Origin: a virus
IMG/VR virus record: IMGVR_UViG_3300025704_002294
Coordinates: 1-64,000 of that record
Length of the DNA stretch: 64,000 bases
Reading direction: 5' to 3' (one strand)
Positions 52,566 through 59,939 of the stretch are shown here, piece by piece. A program made the position numbers and the translations under genes. The notes beneath the pieces were generated by a model. It searched no databases. It was not told the origin of the DNA and saw only the letters and a program-made list of their open reading frames with translations. Every line of letters starts with the position of its first letter. Within the stretch, counting starts at the first letter, position 1.

Positions 52566-53143
52566 ATAGTAGACAAATCCAAACGGTGTTCAGCAATCAA
52601 AGATTGTTTTTCATCTTCACTTAGTTCTGTTCTACCGGGATTGTTTGGAAATACACAACAAGGTTGCACATTGTAAAAACTGTTATTTTCTTCGCACCAT
52701 TCTCTTCTATAGAACTTGTCAGTACCGTATTTGTCCCATTCGATATGAAGTTTTTTAGCAGGGTCTTGTATTACTGTTATCATATCTTTACCAACTTGCA
52801 CATTAGTATCTCTCTGTAAGCGATCTAAATATCTACCTTCAAATAAACCATAGGCAGGAAATGCCTCAGTATATTCAGGGTGGTCATTATGCCATTGTTC
52901 CATTTCCTGTGGACCAGCCGTTAAAGGCTGATATACACTGAATCTATCTGAATAATTATCACTAATCCATTTCTTTTCATTTTCCCATGGGTCTCCTACA
53001 TCATATTTGCCCATATTAGCAACTTCGTTGCCGTCGGTAATCTTAAGTATGTTGTCGCCGCCGTTATATGACTTGTACATAATATTGTCTATTTTGCAAT
53101 AAACAAAACCTTCTGCTTGATTGTGGGTCCATTCTAGTTTCAT
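52562..53143 (-). CDS. Minus-strand hypothetical protein with own late promoter
   Basis: 193 residues, ATG at 53143 on the minus strand. A longer upstream extension crosses the PAAR gene antisense and is rejected. AATAAATA lies exactly five bases before the ATG. The protein has many Trp/Tyr and paired Cys (QPCCVF, EWCEENN), beginning MKLEWTHNQAEGFVYCKIDN. It has no signal peptide. It may be a 2-domain beta protein; no family is recognised. It shares its promoter region back-to-back with the PAAR gene. Confidence 0.6.
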   Translation of the reverse strand: MKLEWTHNQAEGFVYCKIDNIMYKSYNGGDNILKITDGNEVANMGKYDVGDPWENEKKWISDNYSDRFSVYQPLTAGPQEMEQWHNDHPEYTEAFPAYGLFEGRYLDRLQRDTNVQVGKDMITVIQDPAKKLHIEWDKYGTDKFYRREWCEENNSFYNVQPCCVFPNNPGRTELSEDEKQSLIAEHRLDLSTI

Positions 53144-53148
53144 ACATG

Positions 53149-53156
53149 TATTTATT
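53149..53156 (-). promoter_or_regulatory. Late promoter on minus strand, N5 spacing
   Basis: Minus strand: AATAAATA, then CATGT, then ATG at 53143. Confidence 0.6.
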
Positions 53157-53158
53157 AT

Positions 53159-53166
53159 GATAAATA
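53159..53166 (+). promoter_or_regulatory. Late promoter of PAAR gene (divergent pair)
   Basis: GATAAATA followed by eight bases and the ATG at 53175. It lies two bases from the minus-strand late promoter, forming a compact bidirectional unit. Confidence 0.6.
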
Positions 53167-53174
53167 ATATTACT

Positions 53175-53438
53175 ATGTCAAAAGCCGCACTTAATGGAAT
53201 ATCAGTTGCAGGAGGTCCTGCAGTTGCATCAGCAACAAAAACAACTATTGAATCTTTACAGCCTGTAAGAATAGACGATTCAGTTACAGGGCACGGTGAT
53301 TCACCGCATGGCAATCCCACAGTTGCAGAAGCCTCATCTAAAGTTAGAATTGAAGGTAAATTTGCTTCAAGAGTAGGAGATGCCGCTTCATGTGGCCATG
53401 CATTAGAAAGTGGTGCTAGTAGAACAAACATTGGATAA
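53175..53438 (+). CDS. 5.4: PAAR-motif spike tip protein
   Basis: 87 residues from ATG 53175, fixed by the late promoter 8 bases upstream; an in-frame ATG at 53121 lies on the other side of that promoter. Repeated Gly/Pro/His motifs (VTGHGDSPHGNPTV, RVGDAASCGHALESG) are those of PAAR repeat proteins. These sit as a sharp metal-bound cone on the tip of the gp5-type spike, like T4 gp5.4. It overlaps the following PP-loop gene by 29 bases. Confidence 0.88.
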   Translation: MSKAALNGISVAGGPAVASATKTTIESLQPVRIDDSVTGHGDSPHGNPTVAEASSKVRIEGKFASRVGDAASCGHALESGASRTNIG

Positions 53439-54471
53439 ACTATTTAATAACAAATGTGAACTAGACGAACGCAAATATTTCAAAGTTTTGCGTGACGACA
53501 TAGATAAGACCGAACTTAGAGAATACAAAAAAGACATTCTATATCTTGGTGGCGAAATTGAGCGACAAAAAGCATTAACTACTCGTGCAAATACAAACAA
53601 AACTTTATCGGAGTTTGACGACAGTTACGAGTACATTGTCTCCACTGTAAAAAAAGATCTTAATTATAAAAACTTTGATGACCTATTCGAAAAGGTATAT
53701 AGAGAAAAGTTAGAGTCAATACCTCATAATGTTTTCATAAGTGGTGGTATTGATAGCACCACATTATATAACGTGCTTAAACGCAAGGACATTGCGTTTA
53801 AACCGTATTGTATACGATACAAATCGCAGGGCACAGTATTCAACGATTATGAAATAAAAAATATTGCTGACGATGTTGTAACAATAGATTTTGATATTTT
53901 AAAGTTTTTTGATAGTGGCGATTTTTTAGAAACAGCACAAAAATATCATTGCGTTACTCCACAGTTTTTACCATTATTAAAAGCATTTGAATCAATAGAC
54001 GGGCCTATAATAGAAACATCAAGTGCACCAAATGGCAGTATAAATAACAATGTATCAGTTGATAGATTAAGTACAAAGTACTTGTCTTATAGATATGCTC
54101 TAGATTTAAGAAACGACAATAGTATATTTAATTTTTATAGAAGTCATCATTTTATAGATCAATTATCTACAAATGTGTATAAAAAGTTAAATAGCAAATA
54201 TAAAAGAGATGTATCGCGAGGAGCAGGCGTAGATGCATGGGATCAGGAATACAACATCAAAATACAATTATATAAAAATATTTTTGATACAGTTGGCCAT
54301 AAGGCTGTCAAATTCACTGGTTTTGAGGCACTGAAAACTTGGTATGCAGATAAATATATAGGTAACGATCCTTATCTGCAAGTGTTCGATAAACATTTTA
54401 GACAACCATTGCTAAAACGCAACATTGACAAGTTTAAGGATTTATTAATTATAAACATATTAAAGGGATAA
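53410..54471 (+). CDS. PP-loop ATP pyrophosphatase, asparagine-synthase-like
   Basis: 353 residues with a GTG start inside the PAAR gene (GTG 53413 or TTG 53431 are alternatives). FISGGIDSTTLYNVLKRK holds the SGGxDS PP-loop (111-116) that binds the ATP pyrophosphate. The next block (KPYCIRYKSQGTVFNDYE) matches the asparagine-synthase/NAD-synthase type. There is no N-terminal glutaminase domain, so it may use ammonia or adenylate another substrate. Placement between the PAAR tip and a subtilase hints at modification of a tail or ejected protein, which is speculation. Confidence 0.75.
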   Translation: MVLVEQTLDKLFNNKCELDERKYFKVLRDDIDKTELREYKKDILYLGGEIERQKALTTRANTNKTLSEFDDSYEYIVSTVKKDLNYKNFDDLFEKVYREKLESIPHNVFISGGIDSTTLYNVLKRKDIAFKPYCIRYKSQGTVFNDYEIKNIADDVVTIDFDILKFFDSGDFLETAQKYHCVTPQFLPLLKAFESIDGPIIETSSAPNGSINNNVSVDRLSTKYLSYRYALDLRNDNSIFNFYRSHHFIDQLSTNVYKKLNSKYKRDVSRGAGVDAWDQEYNIKIQLYKNIFDTVGHKAVKFTGFEALKTWYADKYIGNDPYLQVFDKHFRQPLLKRNIDKFKDLLIINILKG

Positions 54472-54475
54472 TAAA

Positions 54476-56179
54476 ATGGCTGTTAAATCATATATCGTAT
54501 CGTTTGAACACGAACACATAGATGGTGATTCTGTTACTTTTAACCAGTCTGGGACAGAATCTGCACTAACGGGTGCAGGTGCAACAATAGATAGTAGTTT
54601 TGATCATGCTAAGTCTGGTATGTACAAGATAGATATTGACGAGACTAACATAAGTAGCATTTCATCACTTTCAGGTTACGTTGCATCAGAAAATGTAACA
54701 GACCAAGCAGATGCCACACTATTAATAAGTGAAGCAACAAGCGAATGGCACAAACAAAGAATAGTAACTAGAAACTTACCACTAAGGACAACATTTGATC
54801 CTGTATATACAGGCTCTGGCTCAATGGTGTATTTAATGGACAGTGGTGTTGACCAAGGTCACCCAGAGTTCTCAGGAAAAAGTTTTGAACCTATATATTC
54901 AGTATTAGAATCACCCGGTGGATTTGCTGAATTTATAGAAGACGGCAACGCCGGTACAGATTTTGATACATCAGACAAACACGGTCATGGAACAGCAATG
55001 GCTAGTTTAATCAATGGTGCTACATACGGTGTAGCCGGAGATGCCACAATAGGAATTGTAAAAATTTCCGATCCCTCAGTAGATGGCGGTGCTATCAAAT
55101 TAGAAAATGTACTAAATGCATTCAAGGCAATGAGATTAGCAGACATTAATTTCCTTGATTCCAGTCTTGAATCCTCTTATACTAATACACCAACTGTATG
55201 CATGGCTTGGAGTTTTCCAAAATCACAAGTACTAGACAGATATGTTTCCTTAATGCAAAATCGCGAAGGCTTCTTAATGGTTGCCGCGGCAGGTAATAAT
55301 GGTGCTGATGTTGATAATTATTCACCAAGCGGTATCAATGAAATTTTAACAGTAGGCGCAAGTGACAGTTCAGATAACGTACCTTCATTCTCAAATGATG
55401 CAGGTGCTATCGTAGAACAAGGTACTGGACTACAAACAAACGGTGGTGAAGAAGTTGATGTATTTGCTCCAGGTGTTGCAGTAAACTATGCAGACATCAG
55501 CAATAGATTAAATGACAGCAATTATACAGGCGTTACAGGCGATGACTTAAAAACTACAGGTAGTGGAACAAGTATATCTTGTGCCATAGTTGCAGGTATG
55601 GGTGCTATGTCTTCACAAAGATTTGGAAGTGCTAGGGCAACAGCAAATGCACTCAAAGAACTAATTATCGAGCAATCATTAACTGGACTACTTTTCCAAG
55701 ATCCAGCATTATACAGTAGTACACCAAATAACATCGTGTTTGCAGAAAACGAATATTATGCAACTGTTTGGAATACAGCCGCTGGTAATTTAGGTGACTT
55801 CCTATTAACAGGAGCAGGCGATATTAATATTAGTTTAGATGTAGCAAATACTGTAACAGATATTTCTGGTTCAGAGTTTGCCGCTATGCCTCCAGCATTA
55901 ACTTTAAGTGGTAATGCATCAGCAGGTTGGAATATTACAGCAGATACTAGTGTAACAGGTACTATGAGCAACACAACCATTTATAACTTTATCCTTACAG
56001 CAACCAAAAACGATAATACCAAATACAACAGACATTTTTCAGTAAGTTTGTTTGGTGGTAGTGAAATTACAGAAGATGAAAGAACTGCAGGTAATGAAAC
56101 ATACTTTGTAAACGATGGCGGCACATTAAGTGAAGTTGTTTATGGTTCAGGTCAATATGCAGGTAGACAGTTAAAATAA
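54476..56179 (+). CDS. Subtilisin-family (S8) serine protease
   Basis: 567 residues. An N-terminal inhibitor-like propeptide (about 1-95) precedes the catalytic domain with Asp122 (VYLMDSGVD), His171 (HGHGTAMA), oxyanion Asn274 (AAAGNNG) and Ser366 (GTSISCA): all triad residues are present. After about residue 400 comes a beta-rich Ser/Thr/Asn domain that may anchor it on the virion. There is no signal peptide. It could mature tail proteins or cut host surface proteins during entry. The start lies 4 bases after the PP-loop gene and a terminator follows, so it is the last gene of that unit. Confidence 0.9.
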   Translation: MAVKSYIVSFEHEHIDGDSVTFNQSGTESALTGAGATIDSSFDHAKSGMYKIDIDETNISSISSLSGYVASENVTDQADATLLISEATSEWHKQRIVTRNLPLRTTFDPVYTGSGSMVYLMDSGVDQGHPEFSGKSFEPIYSVLESPGGFAEFIEDGNAGTDFDTSDKHGHGTAMASLINGATYGVAGDATIGIVKISDPSVDGGAIKLENVLNAFKAMRLADINFLDSSLESSYTNTPTVCMAWSFPKSQVLDRYVSLMQNREGFLMVAAAGNNGADVDNYSPSGINEILTVGASDSSDNVPSFSNDAGAIVEQGTGLQTNGGEEVDVFAPGVAVNYADISNRLNDSNYTGVTGDDLKTTGSGTSISCAIVAGMGAMSSQRFGSARATANALKELIIEQSLTGLLFQDPALYSSTPNNIVFAENEYYATVWNTAAGNLGDFLLTGAGDINISLDVANTVTDISGSEFAAMPPALTLSGNASAGWNITADTSVTGTMSNTTIYNFILTATKNDNTKYNRHFSVSLFGGSEITEDERTAGNETYFVNDGGTLSEVVYGSGQYAGRQLK

Positions 56180-56199
56180 AATTAATTTATAATAAAAAG

Positions 56200-56224
56200 T
56201 AGGCTGGGAACAGCCTATTTTTTT
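56200..56224 (+). terminator. Intrinsic terminator
   Basis: TAGGCTG-GGAA-CAGCCTA followed by a run of T: 7-bp stem, GNRA-like loop. It ends the subtilase unit. Confidence 0.93.
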
Positions 56225-56234
56225 GACTGTACAA

Positions 56235-56242
56235 AATAAATA
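56235..56242 (+). promoter_or_regulatory. Late promoter, N5 spacing to GTG start
   Basis: AATAAATA, then CTACT, then a GTG start at 56248. The spacing holds even with a non-ATG start. Confidence 0.65.
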
Positions 56243-56247
56243 CTACT

Positions 56248-56724
56248 GTGGAAACAACCAATATATCATTTGAAACTATTTGTCACGTATGGCAGAAACA
56301 TTTATGGCAAAATAGAGTAAGTCCAATTGAAACCCATAGTGCTATGACTTGGCCATATGATGGAAATCCACTAGAATTTGACATGGATATTTTTGACTAT
56401 GAGCCTTCATTTTTTGGTGTAATTACAAATGGTAGAGTTGTTGGTGTAAACAGCGGCCACAGAACAAAAGACAATATTTATAGAAGCAGGGGAATTTGGG
56501 TTGACCATGATGTTAGAAAAAAAGGTGTTGCTCAATTACTATTTAATGCTACAGAAAAACAAGCAATCAAAGAAGGTTGTAATATGATATGGAGCATACC
56601 TCGTAAAAGTGCCTTACCGGCATATACTAAATTTGGCTTTGAAACTATAGGTAACTTTTTTGATGAAGGCATGGAGTTTGGGCCTAACATTTATGTGACT
56701 AAGGTGTTAAATGTATCCAACTAA
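56248..56724 (+). CDS. GNAT-family acetyltransferase
   Basis: 158 residues with a GTG start. IWVDHDVRKKGVAQLLFNATEK is the acetyl-CoA motif A pattern (V-x-x-x-x-R-x-x-G-x-A), with KKG and the following helix. YTKFGFETIG is the motif B end of the fold. Members acetylate amines on small molecules, sugars or protein N-termini. It overlaps the radical SAM gene by 14 bases, so the pair is probably made together. The substrate cannot be read. Confidence 0.85.
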   Translation: METTNISFETICHVWQKHLWQNRVSPIETHSAMTWPYDGNPLEFDMDIFDYEPSFFGVITNGRVVGVNSGHRTKDNIYRSRGIWVDHDVRKKGVAQLLFNATEKQAIKEGCNMIWSIPRKSALPAYTKFGFETIGNFFDEGMEFGPNIYVTKVLNVSN

Positions 56725-57730
56725 AGTACACGGACCACGTCCGGAGCACCTGCCTAAAGACATTACTATACAATGGAGCATGGGAAACAGTTGTAACTTT
56801 GAATGTGAATACTGCCCTACCCAATTACACGATGGCAGTTTAGGTTGGCACGACACAAACAAGTATATTGATATAATAGAAAAAATATGTAAACACTATC
56901 AAGAACAAGACAAAGTAGTAAACTTTGAATTTATTGGCGGTGAAGTCACAGTTATACCTGGCTTTATTGATATACTAGAAAAAGTAAAAGAGTACAACGG
57001 ACACAATATAATTTTTACAAATGGTAGCAGAACAGTTAATTGGTGGAGCAAAGCAAAGCATTTAATTGATGACTTAGTTATCAGTTACCACCCACAATCA
57101 ATGGATGAAGACTCGCTTATAGAAATTGCAGAAGAAATAAAAGACTCAGTATATACAAGTTATCAATTAGCAGGTGTAAAAGATTACTTACCTAGATTAG
57201 AACTGTTAGCAGAGAGGCTTAGAACAGTATATAAGCATAGTACAGTACAAGACTACTGGGGTGTTAATATTGCAATAAAAACCATGTACAAAAAACTATT
57301 AGGTCCAGGTGCTAAACAAGATACATTTTATGACTATAGTGGCAATGATTGGCGTATTTTAAATTTACCTACATGGAAAGAAAATCCAGACACGCCCCCA
57401 CCACCACCAGATCCAAATGCACCGCCTCCACCAGAGCCGCACCCAGGTAGATTTTTATTTACATACCAGACACCTGAAGAAACAAACTACTACAATGCAG
57501 ATCAAATTATGGATCAAGGACTAAACAAATTTCAGGGAATGATGTGCCACATAGGTGAGCGAGGTTTTAATATCGACATGCGTGGCAACATTGTTAGCAG
57601 TTGGTGTGGTGCAAAAACTTACGGAAATGTATTTGAAAAAGATTTTGAATTACCTACACCTGATGGTGTAGTGTGTCCACATGAACATTGTAATAATCCA
57701 AAAGATATCCAGATTCTCAAAACTGCCTAA
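56711..57730 (+). CDS. Radical SAM enzyme with proline-rich insertion
   Basis: 339 residues. NSCNFECEYC gives C-x3-C-x2-C (28, 32, 35), the ligands of the SAM-binding [4Fe-4S] cluster. FEFIGGEVTVIP has the GGE motif. The C-terminal part carries a second Cys set (MMCHIGERGF, SSWCGAK, VVCPHEHC) that could bind an auxiliary cluster, as in SPASM-type maturases. A long proline-rich loop (about 222-240) interrupts the fold. Such enzymes modify peptides or install unusual bonds. With the GNAT gene it may make a modified peptide or tail product, which is inference. Confidence 0.85.
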   Translation: MYPTKVHGPRPEHLPKDITIQWSMGNSCNFECEYCPTQLHDGSLGWHDTNKYIDIIEKICKHYQEQDKVVNFEFIGGEVTVIPGFIDILEKVKEYNGHNIIFTNGSRTVNWWSKAKHLIDDLVISYHPQSMDEDSLIEIAEEIKDSVYTSYQLAGVKDYLPRLELLAERLRTVYKHSTVQDYWGVNIAIKTMYKKLLGPGAKQDTFYDYSGNDWRILNLPTWKENPDTPPPPPDPNAPPPPEPHPGRFLFTYQTPEETNYYNADQIMDQGLNKFQGMMCHIGERGFNIDMRGNIVSSWCGAKTYGNVFEKDFELPTPDGVVCPHEHCNNPKDIQILKTA

Positions 57731-57755
57731 AACCCCTATAAAATCAATAACATAA

Positions 57756-57763
57756 TATAAATA
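57756..57763 (+). promoter_or_regulatory. Perfect late promoter octamer
   Basis: TATAAATA at 57756-57763. It is well placed to drive the leader hairpins and tiny-gene cluster downstream. No coding start lies within 100 bases. Confidence 0.65.
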
Positions 57764-57768
57764 GACTG

Positions 57769-57869
57769 TATAAAAGGATATAACTTACTTTTATATTATT
57801 TTTGCCCACATTCAAGATAAAAATTAATAACATGCTAGGTTGTGTGTTGTGTTATTCTATTTTTGGGCA
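57769..57869 (+). ncRNA. Possible structured leader RNA
   Basis: Three inverted repeats just downstream of a perfect late promoter. TATAAAAG (57769-57776) pairs CTTTTATA (57788-57795). TGCCCA (57803-57808) pairs TGGGCA (57864-57869). Nested inside, AATAACA (57826-57832) pairs TGTTATT (57850-57856), extendable by two G-U pairs. A T-rich tail follows the first hairpin, so part of this may be a weak terminator. It does not match an RNA family I know. Confidence 0.3.
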
Positions 57870-57886
57870 TATACAACAGACAACAA

Positions 57887-57973
57887 ATGGAAAAACTTAG
57901 AGACAAAGCAGAGTTATTTACACTAATATCAATATTTTTATTCAGTGTTATCGCACTAACACCTGTAACATGA
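57887..57973 (+). CDS. 28-residue membrane peptide
   Basis: MEKLRDKAELF followed by a hydrophobic span LISIFLFSVIALTPV and the stop. It overlaps the next ORF by ATGA. It is short, so coding is not certain, but it belongs to a chain of overlapping tiny ORFs with membrane spans. Confidence 0.4.
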   Translation: MEKLRDKAELFTLISIFLFSVIALTPVT

Positions 57974-58098
57974 AATATGCTTTATGTTACATGATGCTAC
58001 TATTTGCCGCACAGACTGATAACATAGCAGGCATTTTACGTGGCTTACGAGATGTAAATCATACACCTTATTATTTGGAACCTAAAAATGAACATTAA
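57970..58098 (+). CDS. 42-residue small protein
   Basis: It starts with the ATGA overlap. A hydrophobic N-terminus (YALCYMMLLFAA) is followed by a hydrophilic, His/Tyr-containing tail (HTPYYLEPKNEH). The overlaps on both sides suggest translational coupling. No homologue is recognised. Confidence 0.4.
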   Translation: MKYALCYMMLLFAAQTDNIAGILRGLRDVNHTPYYLEPKNEH

Positions 58099-58156
58099 TC
58101 GACTTTTAAAAACAATTTACAAATACTGGATAGCACCATGGCACCCGATCAAGTAA
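58088..58156 (+). CDS. 22-residue basic peptide ORF
   Basis: MNINRLLKTIYKYWIAPWHPIK, basic and aromatic. It overlaps the ORF before it by 11 bases and the one after by 19. It is very short, so it may simply relay ribosomes to the next start. Confidence 0.25.
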   Translation: MNINRLLKTIYKYWIAPWHPIK

Positions 58157-58320
58157 GAGACGCAACACCTGAAGAACAAGCAGAGTGGTTTGAAACAGAC
58201 TTCTTTATGAAAGGTGACTTTGATGTACTACAAATGTTTGTGGTTATACCAGCAGTAATCCAAGTAGTAGTATTTGGCTTAATGTTAGCAGTAATGTATT
58301 TAAATACATTCTTCTTTTGA
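58138..58320 (+). CDS. 60-residue membrane protein
   Basis: An acidic N-terminus (about 30 residues, DATPEEQAEWFETD) precedes one hydrophobic span near residues 33-60 (FVVIPAVIQVVVFGLMLAV). Single-span small proteins like this act as holins, antiholins or inner-membrane modulators in phages. It overlaps the ORFs on both sides. Confidence 0.55.
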   Translation: MAPDQVRDATPEEQAEWFETDFFMKGDFDVLQMFVVIPAVIQVVVFGLMLAVMYLNTFFF

Positions 58321-58478
58321 TCAAAGAAGCAATACAGGCCGTTGTTGGTGTAGGCAAAGACAACAGCCAAATAAAAATCACACCCTTGCGAGTTCTTCTA
58401 TTTGCATTTTTAGTAGCAGGAATATTTTTAGGCACAATTACATTGTTGCTTTTGTTTGCTTCTTTTGTAACAAATTAA
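58317..58478 (+). CDS. 53-residue basic membrane protein (TTG start)
   Basis: The TTG start overlaps the TGA stop of the 60-residue protein. A short N-terminal part (about 24 residues) with several Lys is followed by a long hydrophobic span (LFAFLVAGIFLGTITLLLL). It may pair with the acidic membrane protein upstream as a two-component holin-like or membrane-remodelling system. No homologue is recognised. Confidence 0.45.
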   Translation: MIKEAIQAVVGVGKDNSQIKITPLRVLLFAFLVAGIFLGTITLLLLFASFVTN

Positions 58479-58546
58479 GGATTTAATAAACCAATTTATC
58501 TGGCAAATAAGGTAAATACATGTAACAATTTATTAAAGTAAAAAAT

Positions 58547-58708
58547 ATGTCAAATAAAACACCATATGAAATCCGTCTAGAACTTATCCAAGAGGCTAGG
58601 CTTATTCTTCAAGCAAAAGCAAACAAGCCTGAGTACATGCCAACGGCAGAAGAAGTTATTGAAGAAGCAGAAAAACTTAATAAGTTTGTATCCAAAAGAC
58701 CCGAATAA
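58547..58708 (+). CDS. Small helical phage protein
   Basis: 53 residues, starting MSNKTPYEIRLELIQEARLI. It is a small, highly helical and charged protein of a type common in T4-like marine phages, with an acidic middle (TAEEVIEEAEKLN) and a basic end. There is no membrane span, unlike its upstream neighbours. It lies just before the tRNA gene. Function unknown. Confidence 0.6.
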   Translation: MSNKTPYEIRLELIQEARLILQAKANKPEYMPTAEEVIEEAEKLNKFVSKRPE

Positions 58709-58742
58709 TCACTCTCCTATCAAGTAAATAATATCTAGTAAC

Positions 58743-58818
58743 GCCACCGTAACTCAGTTGGTAGAGTAACTGATTTGTAATCAGTAGGTCGTCAGTTCGA
58801 GTCTGACCGGTGGCTCCA
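58743..58818 (+). tRNA. tRNA-Thr (UGU anticodon)
   Basis: 76 bases including encoded CCA. Acceptor stem GCCACCG/CGGTGGC. The anticodon stem ACTGA/TCAGT holds loop TTTGTAA, giving anticodon TGT at 34-36, which reads ACA (and ACG). The T-arm carries TTCGA. ACA is a very common Thr codon in this AT-rich genome, so it probably supplements the host pool. Confidence 0.95.
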
Positions 58819-58822
58819 TTTA

Positions 58823-58830
58823 TATAAATA
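58823..58830 (+). promoter_or_regulatory. Late promoter with leader and SD
   Basis: TATAAATA five bases after the tRNA CCA end, then CAGGA before the ATG at 58860. Confidence 0.65.
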
Positions 58831-58859
58831 AATGCGACTCACAAATAACAGGAACACAA

Positions 58860-59939
58860 ATGGCACGGAATAAAAAGTCCAGAAATAAAAAATACGATCC
58901 AGAAAAATCACAGAATACAATTAAAGGTTCTCAAGACGTTAAATCAGGTATATCTGAGGATCTTACACCTCAACAAATAGCAGAGCAAGAAACACTTTTT
59001 AATCTATTAGAAAGAAAGATTGAAATTCCTGTACAAAGTTTTGAAAATAAACATCTGTTTATTGCAACACCGTGTTACGGTGGTCAAGTAACAGAACCGT
59101 ATCTTAGAAGTATGGTTAGACTTATTTTGCTTATGAATAGATTCAATGTTAAATTTACAATGAGCACACTAGCAAATGAAAGTTTAATTACAAGAGGTAG
59201 AAATACCCTTGTTAGTTTCTTTATGGAAAATAAAGATGCAACACATCTAATGTTTATTGATGCTGATATTGAATTTAATCCTGAAGATGCACTTAGAATG
59301 TTAGCATACGATAAACCAATTATTGTTGGTGCATATCCTAAGAAAGCATTAAACTGGGATAGTATCTTACAAGCGGCTAGAACACCTGGATTAAATGAGA
59401 CCCCACAGACTATTGAAGGACATAGTTCTAATTATGTTACAAATTTTGCATTTGCAGAGGATGAAAACGGCAATAAAATACCTTCAGTACAAATTAAAGA
59501 TAACTTAATTAAACTCTTAGATGGCGGTACAGGATTTATGACAATTAAGAAAGAAGTTATACAAACTATGTTTGACAAGTATCCTGAAACAAAGTATAAC
59601 AATGATTTAAACATTGATCAAAAGTTTGAGCCATTTATGTATGCATTGTTTGATTGTATTATTGATCCAGAAAGCAGACGTTACTTGTCAGAAGATTATA
59701 CATTCTGCAGACGTTGGCAACAAATCGACGGAGATATTTGGCTAGATCCTAGAGTAAGCCTTAATCATGTTGGTCACTATACATTTAATGGTAATGTTAG
59801 AAAAATGCTTACAGGTGAAGCAAGAGTGCAACAACAATATGTATCACCTGACGATAGACCATTTGTTATTGGTGCATCAGATAAAGTTACAGAACAACCA
59901 CAACCACAAAAATCCATACAAATAAGTAAAAAGAAATGA
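58860..59939 (+). CDS. Glycosyltransferase (GT-A-like)
   Basis: 359 residues. A basic N-terminal tail (MARNKKSRNKKYD) precedes the fold. Motifs are LFIATPCYGGQV (first strand), ITRGRNTLV, MFIDADIEF with the metal-binding DxD, and YLSEDYTFCRRW near the acceptor site. This type is common in T4-like cyanophages and related phages and is thought to glycosylate virion proteins or hydroxymethylated bases. It is ATGA-coupled to a second glycosyltransferase. The Lys-rich C-terminus hints at nucleic-acid or membrane contact. Confidence 0.85.
   Translation: MARNKKSRNKKYDPEKSQNTIKGSQDVKSGISEDLTPQQIAEQETLFNLLERKIEIPVQSFENKHLFIATPCYGGQVTEPYLRSMVRLILLMNRFNVKFTMSTLANESLITRGRNTLVSFFMENKDATHLMFIDADIEFNPEDALRMLAYDKPIIVGAYPKKALNWDSILQAARTPGLNETPQTIEGHSSNYVTNFAFAEDENGNKIPSVQIKDNLIKLLDGGTGFMTIKKEVIQTMFDKYPETKYNNDLNIDQKFEPFMYALFDCIIDPESRRYLSEDYTFCRRWQQIDGDIWLDPRVSLNHVGHYTFNGNVRKMLTGEARVQQQYVSPDDRPFVIGASDKVTEQPQPQKSIQISKKK

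Noticed and set aside
52562-53431. Long minus-strand frame covering the PAAR gene
   Set aside because: The part above 53143 is antisense to a clear PAAR protein; the promoter at 53149-53156 fixes the start at 53143.
54425-54453. TTGACA before the subtilase gene as a promoter
   Set aside because: The best -10 at normal spacing (ATTATA) is poor, so I did not list it, although weak activity is possible.
59573-59601. TTGACA-17-TATAAC inside the GT-A-like gene
   Set aside because: It lies mid-gene with no gene start nearby, and such matches are expected by chance in AT-rich coding DNA.
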